Origin: Cloeon dipterum | Taxonomy: Eukaryota; Arthropoda; Insecta; Ephemeroptera; Baetidae | Reading direction: 5' to 3' | Length of the DNA stretch: 64,000 nt | NCBI RefSeq assembly: GCF_949628265.1 | Contig: NC_088789.1 | Location: forward strand, 5,944,886-6,008,885 | Shown here: positions 61,421 to 64,000 of the stretch, in pieces | Layout of the letters: each line of letters starts with the position of its first letter | How positions within the stretch are numbered: the stretch's first letter is position 1 | Position numbers and translations under genes: made by a program | Notes under the pieces: model-generated | The model's input: only the letters and a program-made list of their open reading frames with translations | The model's database searches: none | What the model was told of the DNA's origin: nothing

Positions 61421-64000
61421 AGTGTAGCAATAAACAGACAGCATTAGCCATTATTTTTATCGGCGGCCGGCGAGCCGATTCTCTCTCGTCGCTTTTTTTA
61501 ATTAGGACCAACACGGCTCGCTACACGGATATTCCTGGCATGACAAATGTCGTCTTTAATGACGAGAATTTAGGGGGCTTGTATACTAAAAACTGCTCAT
61601 CAAAACGATAAGCGCCGCGCGTCGATAAATCGGTGCCGCCGCGCTGAATTATGGAACGTGTTCTCTCGTCGCGCAGGCAGTTTCGTCCTCTTCTCGTCAT
61701 CGTGCACGTTTTATTTCTCTCCATCCTTTTCCTTCTCTGATCGAGATGCGACGACCAAATGTATTTATTGCACAGCCCAAGCATTTCCAGTTTGGCCATG
61801 GAACTAAAAAAGCGACTCAAAGTTTCTCAGAGCTCTGCAAAACTAGTCAGAAACTAAAAAAGCTGCCGTCGTGGCGCCTCAATCTGTCAGCCAATACCAA
61901 AATACATTGGAAGTATAGCAGCAGATGTTAATTATCTTCGCCGCCATTGCTCAAGAATCAGTGAGATTTTACTGTAATTGGTTTGTAAATTTACAAACGA
62001 CAAAGTCACTCTGGACGTCCTGGAGAACAGTTGCAATTCACATTCACAAATCTTTTTCCGTAAACTCTTCTGATTCAGACATTTTGCATACAGTTTATGC
62101 ACATATGGGAGGCTGTCGGAAACGCATGTTTTGTTTCCATAATTTATCCAAACAGGCCTGCTCGGAGTGACGCAAAAAGCCCCAAGCGCCGGCGTCAGGC
62201 TTGCATGTGTGCGCGCACGAAAGGGGTTCTTCTACGTACGTACACGCGGATGAATGCATAATAGGCGTCTGTTTGTAATATAAATTCAACACGGCTTTGG
62301 ACACTGGTCAACAACTGTTCCGAGGGTCCATGCATACAAATTCACATTAGAGAGAGCGAGGGCGGTGGCGGCGGCGGCGGAGGCGCGCGTATTACATCCA
62401 CACCATGTTTTGCCTGCCTCCCCGAGGACTGCTCTCGCTTTAGCCTGCCTGATATTAACGCCCGTCCGTCCATGTGCCTCGGCCCGGGCTACTTCAGACG
62501 GACGTGCGCTGTGTGTAATGGAAACACACTCCGTCCAGGGATTAACACCAACAGCTCGTGTAGCAAAAAATTATTTGCAACACGGAAAAAGGAGGGTTGC
62601 TCCGGCCGGGCTTATGGAAATGCTCTTACATCTGCAACCCACACCCGTCCGACCGACCGACCGACCCAAGCGGCGCGCGTGTGTTCTCTCTCATTGTGAA
62701 CATGAGCGATGATGAAGATTATTACATATTCAAACCACCTTCGGAATTAATTCCGACCTTTTTGCGGCCGCCACCAACGGCAAGGATGCCTAAAGGGGGA
62801 ACGACGCATAGGCCTCGTGGATGGGGATTACGTGAGCCAGCTGCTGCTTTTGCATTTCTTTTTTTGCAGGGAGAAAATTAAACGAGAAAACATTTGTAAT
62901 GCGGCAATTTTTCCACTCCGCATATGCACTGGCCAAAGATTCTAAATTTCTGCGGTGTCTCGGCAGCAGTGTGTCTCGACTGATCCAATTATCGCAGCGT
63001 GCTGTGCGCAGTCTTGGTTTCGGCAAGCGAGTTTGTGCGTTCCCACCATTACGGCCGTGACGGGTTTTGAGTTTCAAAAATGAGAGGAGAGACGAAGAGG
63101 GCCTGCCCCGCGGGCAGCGGGCAGTCAGGTGTGCATATCAGTCATGAGGTGAACCTTAATGTGAACCTGACGAAAGGTGACTTCACCGGTCCGGCTCAGG
63201 TATAAAGCATGCCTCATTAGAGTCAAAAGAAGAGAGGAGCAACGAGTTGTCGCCGCCGCCGCCGCCGCCGCCGCGCGAGCGGTGAATCAAAAGAGCCGAG
63301 TGTATTTTCGAGATGGAGCCGCCGATATCCTTTACGACTATCTGGTTTTATTCGTCGTCGCGCGGCGGACAAACAAGCGAGCAGGCGGAAAAAATAATCA
63401 TAAAAAAGAAGCGTCGCCGCCGCCGCCGAGAGAGACAAATATCATTAATTTCCTCGTTCAGGTGTTGGCAGGTTGAAAAATTAATTAGGGGTTGGATCCT
63501 TTTTATGTGTACACACATTTCGCCAGCACATGGTCGGCGGCGCATTAGAAATTCAAAGCAGGTAATTTAATTTGAATATCCCCCCAATAACGCAGATAAA
63601 TACACACATATATATTCCCAACGCGCAGCAGCCATCAACGCGGCCTTAATTAGGAGTCTAGGTTTGGAGAGGACAAACTTCTGGTCTGGTCTGGACCCAT
63701 TCAATGCTGCTTGGAACGCCAAACCAAACATTTGGTGTCGCTACGAGTTAATTCAAAAAGACCTCATGAAAATCCAAGAAATTGTTTTTAATATTTTTTC
63801 TTAAATAATAGAAAAAATAGGAAAACAATTTTTTGCAGAGGGGAACTCTCTAAAAAGTATTTTATGAAACTCTTAAAAATTTCAATATTCAAGTGCTTTA
63901 CTCAATTTGCAGATGAGCCGAGAGTGCCACGAGACAATTTGTCTGGTCTGGCGGTGTTTGGTTGCGCGCTGCGGTGCTGGGGCGGAAATAAAATCTGCAT
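61421..64000. repeat. Non-coding stretch with simple repeats at the right end
   Basis: An 18-bp perfect palindrome lies at 61981-61998 (GTTTGTAAATTTACAAAC). A GGC-rich run lies near 62361-62383, CCGA repeats at 62647-62666, and (CGC)8 at 63251-63274. Several short CTGGTCTGG phrases lie at 63690-63705 and 63942-63950. GC-rich patches are frequent, and no gene was recognised up to the window end. Confidence 0.5.

Noticed and set aside
62702..62881. ORF beginning MSDDEDYYIFKPPSEL on the plus strand
   Set aside because: The start looks protein-like, but it soon turns into composition-driven sequence, has no homologue I recognise and no convincing splice sites.

Overview
The window looks like nuclear DNA of an arthropod, most likely an insect. 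The coding genes are split by very short GT-AG introns (several of 53-58 nt). The encoded proteins are a GalNAc-transferase, a flavin-linked sulfhydryl oxidase and the NELF-E subunit. NELF-E lacks the Arg-Asp repeat tract of vertebrates, as in the fly protein. The non-coding DNA is AT-rich with CT/GA-rich and CpG-rich islands. I cannot name the species.

Gene-dense left end (1-7.3 kb). Three genes can be resolved exon by exon. (1) The 5' part of a polypeptide N-acetylgalactosaminyltransferase, minus strand, 617 down to the window edge. (2) A complete quiescin sulfhydryl oxidase (QSOX), minus strand, four exons between 4759 and 1833, 623 aa. (3) A complete NELF-E, plus strand, six exons between 5366 and 7238, 276 aa, followed by a polyadenylation signal at 7300. 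All three reading frames stay open across every proposed junction. QSOX and NELF-E are divergent, with 606 bp between their start codons, so they probably share a promoter region. GALNT and QSOX both act in the secretory pathway (O-glycosylation and disulfide formation). NELF-E is nuclear and controls promoter-proximal pausing of RNA polymerase II.

Long stretch without a recognisable gene (7.3-64 kb). About 56.7 kb holds no protein I recognise; its ORFs are short and composition-driven. It contains one clear mobile-type structure, a foldback element of about 1.98 kb (13524-15503) with arms of about 850 bp around a 271-bp core. A small region at 18.7-18.9 kb repeats some of its vocabulary. Other contents are small hairpins, microsatellites (notably a 100-bp AG tract at 51022), GAGA-rich segments, homeodomain-type palindromes and CpG-rich islands, some with TATA boxes. 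A few exon-like objects are flagged at low confidence: a divergent pair of possible first exons near 34.8-35.5 kb, a 30-nt microexon-like segment at 40374, and a possible terminal exon at 60473. The change from compact genes to a long non-coding block resembles the regulatory surroundings of a developmental gene lying outside the window, but that is inference.
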